A program made the position numbers and the translations under genes. A stretch of 64,000 bases of DNA from Kribbella rubisoli (lineage in GTDB: Bacteria > Actinomycetota > Actinomycetes > Propionibacteriales > Kribbellaceae): the NCBI RefSeq assembly GCF_004217145.1, contig NZ_SHKR01000013.1, positions 310,001 to 374,000 of the forward strand, in the 5' to 3' direction. Below, piece after piece: positions 1 through 9,480 of this stretch (its first letter is position 1; each line of letters starts with the position of its first letter). The notes under the pieces are model-generated. The model did no database searches. It was not told the DNA's origin and saw only the letters and a program-made list of their open reading frames with translations.

Positions 1-22
1 GGCAGCTTGAGTTCCAGGGCCA

Positions 23-1183
23 TTACTGGACCTCGAGGTCGAGCTTCGGGACTTCGAGTTTGCGGCCTTCGTGCCAGGACTGGAGGCCCAGCTCGGCCAA
101 CTGCACGCCCTTGGCGGCTTCGATGAAGTCCCAGGTGAAGGGGGTGTCGTCGACCACGTGGCGGAGGAACATCTCCCACTGGACCTTGAAGCCGTTGTCG
201 AAGGGTTCGTTGTCCGGGACCTCGGCCCACTGGTCGCGGAACGGCTCGGTGGCCGGTAGGTCCGGGTTCCACACCGGCTTCGGTGTCGCCGACCGGTGTT
301 GCGCCCGGCACCGCCGCAGCCCCGCGACCGCGGACCCCTCGGTCCCGTCCACGTGAAACTCGACCAGCTCATCCCGGAACACCCGCGTCGCCCACGACGA
401 GTTCATCTGCGCGACGATCCCGCCCTCGAGCTCGAACACGCCGTACGCCGCATCGTCCGCAGTTGCGGCGTACTTGTCGCCCTGCTCGTCGACCCGCTCA
501 GGAATATGCGTAGCACCCTGGCAGTACACGGACTTGACCGACCCGAACGTCTGGTCGAGCACATATCGCCAGTGGCAGAACATGTCGAGGATGATGCCGC
601 CGCCCTCTTCGGACTTGTAGTTCCACGACGGCCGCTGCGCTTCCTGCCAGTCGCCTTCGAAGACCCAGTAGCCGAACTCACCGCGGACCGACAGGATCCG
701 GCCGAAGAACCCGCCGTCGACCAGCCGCTTCAGCTTGCGCAGGCCGGGCAGTGACAGCTTGTCCATCACGACGCCGTTCTTCAGCCCGGAGTCGATCACG
801 GTCCGGGCCAGGTCGACCGCCGCGTCCAGGCTCTCGGCGATCGGCTTCTCGCAGTAGATGGCCTTGCCGGCCTCGACCGCGGCGCGGACGCCCTTCTCGC
901 GCAGCTGGGTGAGCTGCGAGTCGAAGTAGATCTCGACGTCCGGCTGTGCCAGCGCCTCAGCGAGATCGGTGGTCCACCGCTCCAGCCCGTACTGCTCGGC
1001 GATCCGGCGCAGCTTGAGCTCGTTGCGGCCGACCAGGATCGGTTCGGGGATGATCATCGTGCCGTCCGCGGCGGGCAGTCCGCCCTGCTCCCGGATCGCC
1101 ACGATGGAACGCTCGAGGTGCTGGCGCAGGCCCATCCGGCCGGTGACGCCGTTCATCACGATGCCGATGCGTCGCTCGTTCAC
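23..1183 (-). CDS. Gfo/Idh/MocA family NAD(P)-dependent oxidoreductase
   Basis: Predicted cytosolic sugar or polyol dehydrogenase of about 386 residues. An N-terminal Rossmann region is followed by the family's EKPI motif near residues 112-115, which holds the usual catalytic lysine, and a C-terminal alpha/beta substrate domain. I choose GTG at 1183 because GAGAGG lies at good spacing upstream. An earlier GTG at 1198 overlaps the cupin stop codon but has no ribosome binding site. It is the second gene of a leftward operon with the cupin gene. Known D-apiose dehydrogenases belong to this superfamily, so oxidation of the sugar handled by the neighbouring locus is plausible, but substrate cannot be read from the sequence. 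Confidence 0.88.
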   Translation of the reverse strand: MNERRIGIVMNGVTGRMGLRQHLERSIVAIREQGGLPAADGTMIIPEPILVGRNELKLRRIAEQYGLERWTTDLAEALAQPDVEIYFDSQLTQLREKGVRAAVEAGKAIYCEKPIAESLDAAVDLARTVIDSGLKNGVVMDKLSLPGLRKLKRLVDGGFFGRILSVRGEFGYWVFEGDWQEAQRPSWNYKSEEGGGIILDMFCHWRYVLDQTFGSVKSVYCQGATHIPERVDEQGDKYAATADDAAYGVFELEGGIVAQMNSSWATRVFRDELVEFHVDGTEGSAVAGLRRCRAQHRSATPKPVWNPDLPATEPFRDQWAEVPDNEPFDNGFKVQWEMFLRHVVDDTPFTWDFIEAAKGVQLAELGLQSWHEGRKLEVPKLDLEVQ

Positions 1184-1194
1184 TGTCGTACCTC

Positions 1195-1923
1195 TCACGC
1201 TCGAGTGTCATAAACGTCGAGGCGGCCGCACATGCCGTGCAGGCCGGACTCAGTAGGTGCGGGAAGTTGGTGCAGCTCAGCTGACTCCAGGTACGGCGCG
1301 GTGCCGGCCTCGAGCGCATCCAGCGCGGCGCCGGTCTCGTCGGCGACGCGGTGCGCGCCGTCCTCCCAGCGCTTCCGCCAGTCCGCAAGCTGCGGCTGCA
1401 CGAGCCGGATCGCGGCGGCGTAGAAGTCGTCCAGCGCGGACGGTCCCTCCGACTCGTACCGTTCACGCAGTACGCCGTACCCCTGCACAGCGAGGTCGCG
1501 CCGCGCCATCGCCGACTCCGTCCGCGCGCCCTCGGTGAGTGCCGTCGCCTTCAAGTACGTCTCGCGGTCGGTGAGGTACTCCGGCGGCAGCGTCATCACG
1601 GCATCGCCCGCCTCAGGCAGACCGGAGTTCGACATCAGGGCGAGGATCTGGAGACCGCCGTGGTTGACGAGCCGATGGATCATCCCAGGCCCGAACCAGA
1701 CCACGGCGCCGGCCTGCAGCGGGGTCTCGCGGTAGCCCTTCGTGGAGAGCGTCTGTACGGCGCCGTCGCCGGCGAGCACGTAGTACCCCTCGGAGCAGGC
1801 CAGGTGCACATGCGGCGTACCGCCGACCAGGCCGTCGGAGGCCTCGACGTCGTACACCGTCAGTTTCGAGATACCGATCCCACCCGGCAGCGGCATGGCC
1901 GGTCCGGACTCGACCTCACACAT
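1195..1923 (-). CDS. Cupin-domain protein
   Basis: About 242 residues with a single cupin fold in the N-terminal half. Cupin motif 1 shows His38, His40 and Glu45 and motif 2 shows PGMIH with His83, so a metal site is intact. The C-terminal half (about residues 110-240) is helical and not recognised. The start at 1923 is supported by GGAGGG just upstream; the reading frame is open further 5' but that part reads through the promoter. It is the first gene of the leftward operon with the oxidoreductase. Cupins of this kind are often sugar isomerases, epimerases or sensory proteins in carbohydrate loci; the exact role is unknown. Confidence 0.85.
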   Translation of the reverse strand: MCEVESGPAMPLPGGIGISKLTVYDVEASDGLVGGTPHVHLACSEGYYVLAGDGAVQTLSTKGYRETPLQAGAVVWFGPGMIHRLVNHGGLQILALMSNSGLPEAGDAVMTLPPEYLTDRETYLKATALTEGARTESAMARRDLAVQGYGVLRERYESEGPSALDDFYAAAIRLVQPQLADWRKRWEDGAHRVADETGAALDALEAGTAPYLESAELHQLPAPTESGLHGMCGRLDVYDTRA

Positions 1924-1945
1924 GCGCGCCTCCCTCCTGAGCCTG

Positions 1946-1959
1946 GGAAAGGGCTTTCC
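1946..1959. promoter_or_regulatory. LacI-family-type operator (proximal)
   Basis: GGAAAGGGCTTTCC: 6-bp inverted arms around a 2-bp centre, close to the LacI-family consensus GGAAAGCGCTTTCC. It lies just downstream of the predicted -10 box of the cupin operon, where a bound repressor would block elongation or open-complex formation. The identical 14 bp, in opposite orientation, occurs at 61469-61482. Confidence 0.7.
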
Positions 1960-1975
1960 GCAGCCTGTGACCGTA

Positions 1976-2004
1976 ACCATAGGTGGGCGTCCCGACCGAG
2001 TCAA
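1976..2004 (-). promoter_or_regulatory. Sigma-70-type promoter of the cupin operon
   Basis: On the minus strand TTGACT (2004-1999) and TATGGT (1981-1976) are separated by exactly 17 bp, a strong actinobacterial housekeeping promoter match. Transcription would begin near 1969 and read through the proximal operator into the cupin gene. Confidence 0.75.
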
Positions 2005-2012
2005 CCTGTAAC

Positions 2013-2026
2013 GGAAAGCGATCTCC
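2013..2026. promoter_or_regulatory. LacI-family-type operator (distal, imperfect)
   Basis: GGAAAGCGATCTCC matches the LacI-type consensus at 12 of 14 positions. It sits just upstream of the -35 box and 67 bp centre-to-centre from the proximal site, a geometry compatible with two operators flanking one promoter. Confidence 0.5.
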
Positions 2027-2156
2027 AGCAACAACCGGTCACCGGCCTGCACGCCGCTCCGAGGCCGGCTGGAACCGTCGCGCAGTAGCGTCCGTCCTAG
2101 CTCGTCGACAAGACACCCGCCCCCGGCCGTACGGCCGGACTCTTGTGGAGGCAGGC

Positions 2157-2975
2157 ATGGCCAACAGGATCAGCAGACGGCAAGCCATGATGATCGGCGG
2201 CGGTGCGCTCGCCGGTGCCGCGACGTTCGGTTCGGTGGCAGGCGCCCGGTCCGCCTCGGCGGCGACCGAGTGGTTCCGGCTGCCTGTCATCACGGCGAAC
2301 ATCGGACGCAAGAACCTCGCCGCCCGCGGGCCCGCGATCCAAGCTGTGCGCAGCGGCGATCCCGGCAATCGGCCCTTCGTCGGCTGGCAGGAGATCAGCG
2401 AGGGTGATACCGGCGAGCCGGCGATGATCAGCCAGAACTTCGGCGACGCCTACGCCAACGCGTTCCTCGACGACCCCAGCTCCTACCGGGTGCCGATCTC
2501 CGTCCCGACGCCGTGGAAGGTGATCAACTCGAAGCCGACCTTCGTGCACGGCGTCGTCCCTGACGTGAGCCCGCCGCGCTGGATCAATGAGGTCGTCGTC
2601 GAGCACGGCGCGCATCCGGGGCTGAAGTTCGTCCTGATCAACACGCACTACCTGCACGGCGCGTACAACGATGACCAGAACCCGAACCTGCGCGCCTATT
2701 ACGACCTGCACAAGAAGACCCACCGCGAGCGGGTGATGGCCCACAACGACAAGGGCCATCTGGTGATCTGGACCGCGGACACCAACAACCCCGGCTACGA
2801 CAAGGCGACCGGTCAGGACGCCGAGCGCAAGGTTTTTGCCGACGGCATCGACCGGATCAACTGGCTGCCCGGCGACGGCACCGTGCAGCTCGACCTCGTC
2901 ACCACGAACGTGGTGCCGATGAACGTCGACGACCACAACGCCCGCGTGGCGATCTTCCGGATCAGGCTGGCCTGA
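2157..2975 (+). CDS. Tat-secreted endonuclease/exonuclease/phosphatase-fold protein
   Basis: 272 residues. The N-terminus has a twin-arginine motif (S-R-R-Q at residues 6-9), a hydrophobic stretch and an A-S-A-A cleavage region near 33-36, indicating export by the Tat pathway. The mature part shows the DNase I-like (EEP) motif series: TANI near 47, QE at 78-79, NTH at 162-164, D-T-N at 208-210 and a C-terminal DH near 259-260. It is therefore a predicted secreted metal-dependent nuclease, phosphatase or phosphodiesterase. ATG 2157 is chosen for the Tat signal and the GGAGG upstream. It overlaps the 3' end of the convergent kinase gene by 14 bp. It may release phosphate or nucleosides outside the cell. 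Confidence 0.8.
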   Translation: MANRISRRQAMMIGGGALAGAATFGSVAGARSASAATEWFRLPVITANIGRKNLAARGPAIQAVRSGDPGNRPFVGWQEISEGDTGEPAMISQNFGDAYANAFLDDPSSYRVPISVPTPWKVINSKPTFVHGVVPDVSPPRWINEVVVEHGAHPGLKFVLINTHYLHGAYNDDQNPNLRAYYDLHKKTHRERVMAHNDKGHLVIWTADTNNPGYDKATGQDAERKVFADGIDRINWLPGDGTVQLDLVTTNVVPMNVDDHNARVAIFRIRLA

Positions 2976-4371
2976 CCCGAACGGCCGCAACCGCTCCGGC
3001 CCATTGCGTCCGGAGCCCGGCCCGCGCGGCGGCATCTAGCCGGGGCTCGAACGTCCGGTACGAACGCCGCGCGGCCCAGCCGGTCGTCGTACCCAAGGTG
3101 GTCCAGGCCAGCTCGGCCGCGCCCAGAGCGGAGACCTCCGGTACGTCGGCAGCCTCGACCGGCCGGCCGAGAAGATCCGCCTGAGTCTGCATCACCAACT
3201 CCGACACGGTCGCGCCGCCATCAGCACGTAGGCCCTTCACCGCGCCCGGGATCGTGTCGGTGATGTCGCAGATCTGATGGGCAACGGCGTGGACGGCTGC
3301 CCGGGCGATGTGAGCGCGAGTCGTCGAGCTGTTCATCCCGGTCAACGCCGCCCGCGCCTCCCGGTCCCAGTGCGGCGCGCCCAGCCCGGCAAAGGCCGGC
3401 ACGAGTACGACACCTTCCGCCGAGGGCACAGTCGCGGCGAGGGCGACGAGCGCGCCGACGTCGGGCAGGCCGAGCAGGTCGGCCGTCCAGGCGAGCGCCG
3501 CCCCCGATGACACGATGTTTCCTTCGAGCGCGTACATCGGCCGATCCGTCAACCAGGCCAGCGTGCAGCCGCTCTCGACAAACCCGTCCACCGGTGTCAT
3601 CACCGACGAGCCGGTGCCGTACGTCGCCTTCACCATCCCGGTCTGCGTGCAGCCCTGGCCGTACATCGCCGCGTGCGAATCCGCGAGTACGGCGACGATC
3701 GGGATCCCGTCCGGCAATCCCGGCACGCTCGTGGTCACGCCGAAGCCCGCGTTGGATGGCCGTACGTCGGGCAACGCCGACCGCGGTACGCCGAACGCGT
3801 CGAGCAACTCCGTCGACCAGTCCAACCTCACCGTGTCGTAGAGCAGCGTCCGAGAGGCGTTCCCGGCCTCGGTCAGATGCTCACGGCAACCAGTCAGCCG
3901 ATGGATCAACCAGGCGTCGACGGTGCCGACCAGGGCGTCGGACTGATCGAGGAGCCAACGCATCTTCGGCGCCGAGAACATCGCATCCACTCGGAGCCCG
4001 GTCCGTTGACGGACCAGATCGTCAACGGCGGAAGGCAGTTGGGCGCACCAGGCGGCGGTGCGGGTGTCCTGCCAGCCGATGACAGGGCCGACCGGTTCGC
4101 CTGACCGGCTCCAGCCGACGACGGACTCGCGCTGAGTGGAAAGCGCAATCCCCGCCAGGTCGAACGAGGAGGTCGAGGCGCTGAGGCACGTTGCGATCGC
4201 CCGCAGCACGCTCTGCCAGAGGTCCTCGGCGTCCTGCTCGACCCAGCCTGGGCGTGGCGTGGACAGACCGACCGGAGCGGAGCCCGTCGCGAGAACGCTC
4301 CCGTCAGGCGCCACCAGGACCGCCTTGGAGTTGGTCGTGCCCTGGTCGATCGCGAGTACCGCCTGGACCAT
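2962..4371 (-). CDS. FGGY-family carbohydrate kinase, candidate apulose kinase
   Basis: 469 residues with the two-domain FGGY fold: phosphate-1 loop DQGTT at residues 9-13, GWVEQD and GWQDTRT blocks in the N-terminal domain, and YGTG and GLGAPHWD blocks in the C-terminal ATP domain. The pattern is close to glycerol kinase, but no other glycerol gene is nearby. ATG 4371 follows a GGAGG at short spacing; an upstream TTG at 4389 has no site. It is divergent from the transporter/transketolase operon. In the known D-apiose pathway an FGGY kinase phosphorylates apulose before a split transketolase acts, which fits this context. Ribulose, erythrulose or xylulose are alternatives. Confidence 0.88.
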   Translation of the reverse strand: MVQAVLAIDQGTTNSKAVLVAPDGSVLATGSAPVGLSTPRPGWVEQDAEDLWQSVLRAIATCLSASTSSFDLAGIALSTQRESVVGWSRSGEPVGPVIGWQDTRTAAWCAQLPSAVDDLVRQRTGLRVDAMFSAPKMRWLLDQSDALVGTVDAWLIHRLTGCREHLTEAGNASRTLLYDTVRLDWSTELLDAFGVPRSALPDVRPSNAGFGVTTSVPGLPDGIPIVAVLADSHAAMYGQGCTQTGMVKATYGTGSSVMTPVDGFVESGCTLAWLTDRPMYALEGNIVSSGAALAWTADLLGLPDVGALVALAATVPSAEGVVLVPAFAGLGAPHWDREARAALTGMNSSTTRAHIARAAVHAVAHQICDITDTIPGAVKGLRADGGATVSELVMQTQADLLGRPVEAADVPEVSALGAAELAWTTLGTTTGWAARRSYRTFEPRLDAAARAGLRTQWAGAVAAVRVRPA

Positions 4372-4491
4372 CCGCCCTCCAAGTTTCAACTGAACCCTTG
4401 ACGGGACTCTAGCTGCGTGGCGACACTCATGGCGACAGCCTATGCAGTACTGAATATCTATTCACAAGGTCGAGGACCGAGGAGCGCGCGA

Positions 4492-5385
4492 GTGAAGCCG
4501 AGTAGACGCCGGGTGATCATCAACACCGATGCCAAGAACGAGGCCGACGACCAGTTCGCGATCGTGCACGGGCTGCTGTCGCCGACCTTCGACGTGCGCG
4601 GCCTGATTCCCGCGCACTTCGGCACCCACCGGTCGGACCGGAGCATGGAGGAGTCCCGCGAGGAGATCGACCTGCTGCTGGACCTGCTCGACCTGACCGG
4701 CAAGGTCCCGGTAGCGAACGGCGCCACCACCGGCATCCCGGACGAGCAGACCCCGCTCGACTCGCCCGGCGCGCGGCTGATCATCGAGGAGTCGAAGCTG
4801 GCCTCGAAGGGTGACCCGCTGTTCGTGGCGTTCCTCGGCCCGATCACCGACATGGCGTCGGCGATCCTGCTCGAGCCCGATCTGGTGAATCGGGACGTGA
4901 TCGTGGTCTGGATCGGCGGCCGCGGCTACAACGGCTATGCGGCCGACCACCGGCTGGAGTTCAACCTGTCGAACGACATCCACGCCGCGAACGTCGTGTT
5001 CGGCTCGGGTATCACCGTCTGGCAGGTCCCGAGCGACGTCTACACGAAGGTCTCGGTCAGCTACGCGGAGCTCGAGGAGAAGATCGGCGACGCCGGCCCG
5101 CTCGGCCGGTACCTGATCGACCAGCTGGTCGAGTGGAACGCGACGTACCACGGCGAGCCGATCGAGTCCCGCTCCCTCGGCGACTCGCCCGCGATCTCCC
5201 TGATGCTCTACCCGCACAGCGGCAACTTCCGGACCCGTCCGGCGCCGCGCTTCGGTGTCGACGGGTGGTACCTGCCCGGCACCGACAACCCCATCCAGGT
5301 CTGCGAGCAGGTTGACGTCCGCTTCCTGCTGGAGGACATGTTCGCCAAGATCCGCCGCTTTGCCCGTCAAAGGAGCAGCTCATGA
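4492..5385 (+). CDS. Nucleoside-hydrolase-like glycosidase
   Basis: 297 residues. The N-terminus carries an Asp cluster (T-D at 12-13, then E-A-D-D at 17-20) like the calcium-binding site of inosine-uridine nucleoside hydrolases, but with two extra residues between the first Asp and the Asp pair, as in the nucleoside-hydrolase-like DUF1593 branch. GTG 4492 is preceded by AGGAG with a 7-nt spacer; the frame is open upstream to 4417 without a better site. It is the first gene of an eight-gene run (including permeases, isomerase and transketolase) with 4-bp stop-start overlaps at several junctions. It probably cleaves a glycoside of the imported sugar inside the cell; no signal peptide is visible. 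Confidence 0.82.
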   Translation: MKPSRRRVIINTDAKNEADDQFAIVHGLLSPTFDVRGLIPAHFGTHRSDRSMEESREEIDLLLDLLDLTGKVPVANGATTGIPDEQTPLDSPGARLIIEESKLASKGDPLFVAFLGPITDMASAILLEPDLVNRDVIVVWIGGRGYNGYAADHRLEFNLSNDIHAANVVFGSGITVWQVPSDVYTKVSVSYAELEEKIGDAGPLGRYLIDQLVEWNATYHGEPIESRSLGDSPAISLMLYPHSGNFRTRPAPRFGVDGWYLPGTDNPIQVCEQVDVRFLLEDMFAKIRRFARQRSSS

Positions 5386-6677
5386 GCACGTCGTACACCC
5401 GCCGTGGTTTCCTCGGCCTCACGTCCGCCGCCGCGCTCGGCGCCGGTCTGTCCGCCTGCACCGGCGGTGGTGCGTCGACGGGCGGGGGAGCCACGCAGGG
5501 GGCGTCGAACAACCTGCGCCTGTTCACCTACGAGGACGACTCGACGATCGGCCTGCTCAAGGCCCAGGTGAAGAAGTTCGACGAGCAGAACGGTACGACG
5601 ACCACCGTCGACAGCCTGCCCGGTTCCGGCGCGGCCGTGTACCCGGACAAGCTCCGGACCGAGCTGCTCGGCGGCAAGGGCCCGGACGTCTGGCGGATCT
5701 GGGGCGGTCAGATCGGCAGCCCGTTCGCGAAGGCCAAGCAGGCGCTGGACCTGAGCAAGTACTACGACAAGTACGGCTGGGACTCGAAGATCAACACCGC
5801 GGCGATCGGCGGGATGACCTTCGACGGCGTGAAGTCCGGCGTACCGTTCCTGGCCCTCGGGGTAGGGGCCTGGTACAACAAATCGCTGTTCGCGAAGGCC
5901 GGCGTGAGCGCGCCGCCCACGACGTACGCCGAGCTCGAGGCTGTGAACGACAAACTGGTGGCTGTCGGCGTCACACCCTGCGGACTGGGCGGGAAGTATG
6001 GCTGGGACATCATGCGCCTGTTCGAGTACCTGCTCGAGCACACCGCCGGCCCGGACCTGCACGACAAGCTGCTGACCGGCGCCGAGAGCTGGGACCGGCC
6101 CGAGGTGGTCGAGGCGTTCACGCTGTTCAAGAAGTGGCAGGACAAGAAGTGGCTGCCGCAGGGTGCGCTCGCCCTCGACCCGGCCGATGTCGAGCCGTGG
6201 TACGTCCAGGGCAAGACGGCGTACACGATCACCGGACCGTGGACCGAGGCGGCGGCGATCCTGGCCGCGAAGAAGAGCTCGGCCGCCTTCGGCAACTTCG
6301 AGCTGCCGACCGACAAGTCGCCGGCGCGGCACTCGGGCTTCGTCGAGGGCTACATGATCAACGCCAAGTCCGGTAACGCGGACAAGGCCGCGGCGCTGAT
6401 CGACTTCATCGTCCAGCCCGCCACCCAGAAGGCGATGAACATCACCGCCTCGACGGTCAAGGGCGCCGAGCCCGACCCGAAGACGCTGCCGCTGGCGGCG
6501 CAGTGGTCGCAGAAGTACGGGAACAACCCGTTCTACACGATCCAGGACCAGGCGTTCCCGAAGAAGCAGGCCGACCAGTACTTCAGCGTGCAGAGCGATC
6601 TGCTGCAGGGCAAGGTCGCCCCTGACGCGGCGTCGAAGAAGATGCAGGAGATCGTCTCCGCCTGGGCGAAGAGCTAG
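5382..6677 (+). CDS. Sugar ABC transporter substrate-binding lipoprotein
   Basis: 431 residues, family 1 (MalE-like) solute-binding protein. The signal has R-R-G-F-L-G-L (residues 7-13) and a lipobox ending at Cys26 (L-S-A-C), so it is a Tat-exported lipoprotein anchored outside the membrane. It overlaps the preceding gene by ATGA and is followed 3 nt later by the first permease gene. With the two permeases it forms a CUT1-type importer. No ATP-binding subunit is encoded nearby, so a shared MsmK/UgpC-type ATPase elsewhere is expected. The substrate is inferred from the locus to be a pentose-type sugar or glycoside, possibly apiose. Confidence 0.93.
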   Translation: MSTSYTRRGFLGLTSAAALGAGLSACTGGGASTGGGATQGASNNLRLFTYEDDSTIGLLKAQVKKFDEQNGTTTTVDSLPGSGAAVYPDKLRTELLGGKGPDVWRIWGGQIGSPFAKAKQALDLSKYYDKYGWDSKINTAAIGGMTFDGVKSGVPFLALGVGAWYNKSLFAKAGVSAPPTTYAELEAVNDKLVAVGVTPCGLGGKYGWDIMRLFEYLLEHTAGPDLHDKLLTGAESWDRPEVVEAFTLFKKWQDKKWLPQGALALDPADVEPWYVQGKTAYTITGPWTEAAAILAAKKSSAAFGNFELPTDKSPARHSGFVEGYMINAKSGNADKAAALIDFIVQPATQKAMNITASTVKGAEPDPKTLPLAAQWSQKYGNNPFYTIQDQAFPKKQADQYFSVQSDLLQGKVAPDAASKKMQEIVSAWAKS

Positions 6678-6680
6678 CCG

Positions 6681-7583
6681 ATGGCAACGACAGTCGCTGT
6701 CGCCAAGCAGCCCAAACGCGGCGGCCGATGGTCCCCGTGGTTGTTCGCCCTGCCCGCGCTGCTGGTGTACGTCGCGTTCCTGGTCTACCCGGCGGTGTCG
6801 TCGCTGTGGTTCAGCCTGACCAACTGGGACGGCCTGAGCGCGACGTACAAGTTCGTTGGCCTGGACAACTACTTCAAGCTGCCGCACGACCCGGTCGTGG
6901 TGACCGCGGTCCGGAACAACCTGATCTGGACCGTGGTCACGATCGCGGTGCCGACGATCATCGGCCTGCTGCTGGCGATCGCGCTGAACGGCAAGGTGCA
7001 CGGGAAGCCGATCCTGCGGCTGATCTTCTACACACCCGCGGTCCTGCCGCTGGTGTCGATCGCGAGCATCTGGGGCTGGCTGTACAACCCGCAGTACGGC
7101 GCGATCAACTCGTTCCTGCGCCTGATCGGGCTGGACGGGCTGGCGCAGCCGTGGCTCGGACAGGACTCGACCGCGTTGTGGGCCGTGATGGTGCCGGCGA
7201 TCTGGTTGCGCACCGGGTTCCCGATGCTGCTCTACTTGGCCGCCCTGCAAGGGATCCCGAACGAGCTCTACGAGGCCGCGACCGTGGACGGTGCGTCCAA
7301 GTGGCAACAGTTCTGGCACGTGACGATGCCGAGCCTGCGACCCGCGCACTACATCGTGCTGGCGTTGTCGCTGATCGATTCGTTCAAGGTCTTCGACATG
7401 ATCTACGCGATGACGTACGGCGGCCCTGGTACGTCGACGCAGGTGATGGGAACGTGGATGTACTTCAACGTCTTCCAGTACTACCAAGCCGGCTACGGTA
7501 CGGCGATCGCCGTCGTGATCACGCTGGTCGCGATCGCGGTCGGCATCCCCTACGTCCGCTCGCAGACGAAGGAGGCGTCATGA
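6681..7583 (+). CDS. Sugar ABC transporter permease, MalF-like
   Basis: 300 residues with six predicted membrane segments; the first (about 20-42) follows a short basic N-terminus. The permease EAA loop that contacts the ATPase is seen at residues 198-204 (E-A-A-T-V-D-G). It lies 3 nt after the binding-protein gene and overlaps the second permease by 4 bp (ATGA), so translation is probably coupled. Confidence 0.94.
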   Translation: MATTVAVAKQPKRGGRWSPWLFALPALLVYVAFLVYPAVSSLWFSLTNWDGLSATYKFVGLDNYFKLPHDPVVVTAVRNNLIWTVVTIAVPTIIGLLLAIALNGKVHGKPILRLIFYTPAVLPLVSIASIWGWLYNPQYGAINSFLRLIGLDGLAQPWLGQDSTALWAVMVPAIWLRTGFPMLLYLAALQGIPNELYEAATVDGASKWQQFWHVTMPSLRPAHYIVLALSLIDSFKVFDMIYAMTYGGPGTSTQVMGTWMYFNVFQYYQAGYGTAIAVVITLVAIAVGIPYVRSQTKEAS

Positions 7584-8476
7584 CTTCGATCGCTCCCGCC
7601 CGCGTGGACCTGCCGCTGGACACGGCCGCGGTCGAGCCGGTGCCGACGCCGCCGAAGGGCCGCCGGGGTCTGGTGATCACGCTGGTCCTCATCGTCGTCG
7701 CGCTGTTCTGGATCTCACCGCTCGTGCTGCTGGTGATCACCGCCGTCCGGCCGCTCGCGGACTTCATCGGGAACGGGCCGTTGTCCTGGCCCGACCAGCT
7801 GACCTGGAAGAACTTCTCCGACGCCTGGGACATCGGCAACTTCGCCACGACGTACAAGAACAGTGCGATCCTGGCGGCGATCAAGGTGCCGCTCGGCGTG
7901 CTGGTCTCGGCGATGCTCGGGTTCGCGCTGGCGAAGCTGCGGATGAGGTTCCGCCGGACGGTGATGTTCTCGGTGTTCCTCGGGCTGACGATCCCGATCT
8001 ACATCACGATCGTCCCGGTCTTCATCATGATGCGCTCGCTCGGCGCCACCGACAGCATCTTCGGGCTGATCGGGCCGTACCTGGCCTTCGGTATCCCGTT
8101 CGAGGTGCTGGTGCTGCAGTCGTTCTTCCGGCAGATCCCGGACGAGATCATCGAGGCCGCGAAGGTCGACGGCGCCGGCGACTGGAGGGTCTTCTTCACG
8201 ATGATCCTGCCGCTGTCGGTGCCGGCGCTGGTGACGGTCGCGATCCTGGACGCGGTCGCGACCTGGAACGAGTTCCTGTTCGCGCTGATCCTGCTGAACT
8301 CCGACGCGCACAAGACGATCCCGGTCGGCCTGCTGAACTTCCAGGGCCAGTTCGCCAACAACAACACCGGACTCGCGGCGGGCATCCTGATCGCCGTGGT
8401 CCCGATCCTCATCGCCTACACCCTGCTCCAGCGCTGGATCGTCGGCGGTCTGACCGCCGGCTCCCTCAAAGGATAG
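7580..8476 (+). CDS. Sugar ABC transporter permease, MalG-like
   Basis: 298 residues with a Pro-rich cytoplasmic N-terminus, then six predicted membrane segments beginning near residue 31. The EAA loop is at 192-200 (E-A-A-K-V-D-G-A-G). ATG 7580 overlaps the stop codon of the first permease. The reading frame is open far upstream, but that part is only an out-of-frame reading of the first permease. It completes the membrane pore of the importer. Confidence 0.94.
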   Translation: MTSIAPARVDLPLDTAAVEPVPTPPKGRRGLVITLVLIVVALFWISPLVLLVITAVRPLADFIGNGPLSWPDQLTWKNFSDAWDIGNFATTYKNSAILAAIKVPLGVLVSAMLGFALAKLRMRFRRTVMFSVFLGLTIPIYITIVPVFIMMRSLGATDSIFGLIGPYLAFGIPFEVLVLQSFFRQIPDEIIEAAKVDGAGDWRVFFTMILPLSVPALVTVAILDAVATWNEFLFALILLNSDAHKTIPVGLLNFQGQFANNNTGLAAGILIAVVPILIAYTLLQRWIVGGLTAGSLKG

Positions 8477-8484
8477 GAACAAAT

Positions 8485-9480
8485 ATGACTGACATGCCGG
8501 TCTTCGGCGCGGGTATCTGGCACTTCGCCACCTACAAGGACCGTTACGCCACCGACGGGTACGGCGATCCCGTCACCCTGCTCGAGCAGATTGATCGCGC
8601 CGGAGCGGTCGGCGATCTGTCCGTGGTCGACCTGAACTGGCCGTTCGCCGGGTACGACGGCACGCTCGACGAGGTGAAGGCCGCGCTGCAACGCAACAAC
8701 CTCAAGGCGATCGCGATCACGCCGGAGATCTACACCCGCGACTTCGTCAAGGGCTCCTTGACGAACCCGGACCCGGGCGTCCGCAAGCAGGCGATGGAAC
8801 TGTTGCACCAGGCAACCGAGCTGGCGAAGGACCTCGGCTGCTCGTACGTGAAGCTGTGGCCGGGCCAGGACGGCTGGGACTACCCGTTCCAGGTCGACTA
8901 CCACGACATCTGGAACCTCGCCCTCGACGGCCTGAGGGAGCTGGTGTCCGCGCACTCCGACATCAACTTCGTGATCGAGTACAAGCCGCGCGAACCGCGG
9001 GTGAAGATCATCTTCCCGAACGTCGCCCGGACGCTGCTCGGGATCGAGAAGATCGGTCTGCCCAACCTGGGCATCCTGCTCGACTTCGGCCACTCGCTGT
9101 ACGGCCAGGAGACGCCGGCCGACGCGGCGCAGCTGGCGATCGACTACAACCGGCTGTTCGCGATCGACGTCAACGACAACATGAAGGGCTGGGACGACGA
9201 CATGGTCGTCGGCTCGGTGCACCTGGTCGAGACGTTCGAGTTCTTCCACACGCTACGCAAGAACAACTGGGAGGGCGTCTGGCAGCTGGACCAGTTCCCG
9301 TTCCGCGAGGACAGCGTCCAGGCCGCGAAGCAGGCGATCACGTTCCTGAAGGCGATCCACCACGCCCTCGACGTACTCGACGACGAGGCGTTGGCCGCCG
9401 CGCAGGCCTCGCATGATGCGCTGGCCGCGCAGAAGCTGGTGCAGAAGGTGCTGCTGAGTTCGATGTCGGAGATCGCATGA
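8485..9480 (+). CDS. Sugar isomerase/epimerase, xylose-isomerase-like TIM barrel
   Basis: 331 residues of the AP-endonuclease-2/xylose-isomerase TIM-barrel family. Likely metal ligands are Glu165 (V-I-E-Y), Asp200 and His203 (L-L-D-F-G-H) and an acidic residue near 269. It starts 8 nt after the permease stop behind AAAGGA and ends in a 4-bp overlap with the transketolase gene. In the D-apiose pathway an isomerase of this fold converts apiose to apulose, the substrate of the FGGY kinase. Other aldose-ketose isomerisations or 3-epimerisations remain possible. Confidence 0.87.
   Translation: MTDMPVFGAGIWHFATYKDRYATDGYGDPVTLLEQIDRAGAVGDLSVVDLNWPFAGYDGTLDEVKAALQRNNLKAIAITPEIYTRDFVKGSLTNPDPGVRKQAMELLHQATELAKDLGCSYVKLWPGQDGWDYPFQVDYHDIWNLALDGLRELVSAHSDINFVIEYKPREPRVKIIFPNVARTLLGIEKIGLPNLGILLDFGHSLYGQETPADAAQLAIDYNRLFAIDVNDNMKGWDDDMVVGSVHLVETFEFFHTLRKNNWEGVWQLDQFPFREDSVQAAKQAITFLKAIHHALDVLDDEALAAAQASHDALAAQKLVQKVLLSSMSEIA

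Noticed and set aside
5367-7487. 706-codon minus-strand open frame
   Set aside because: Antisense to the binding-protein and permease genes, which have signal, lipobox and EAA motifs; compositional artefact.
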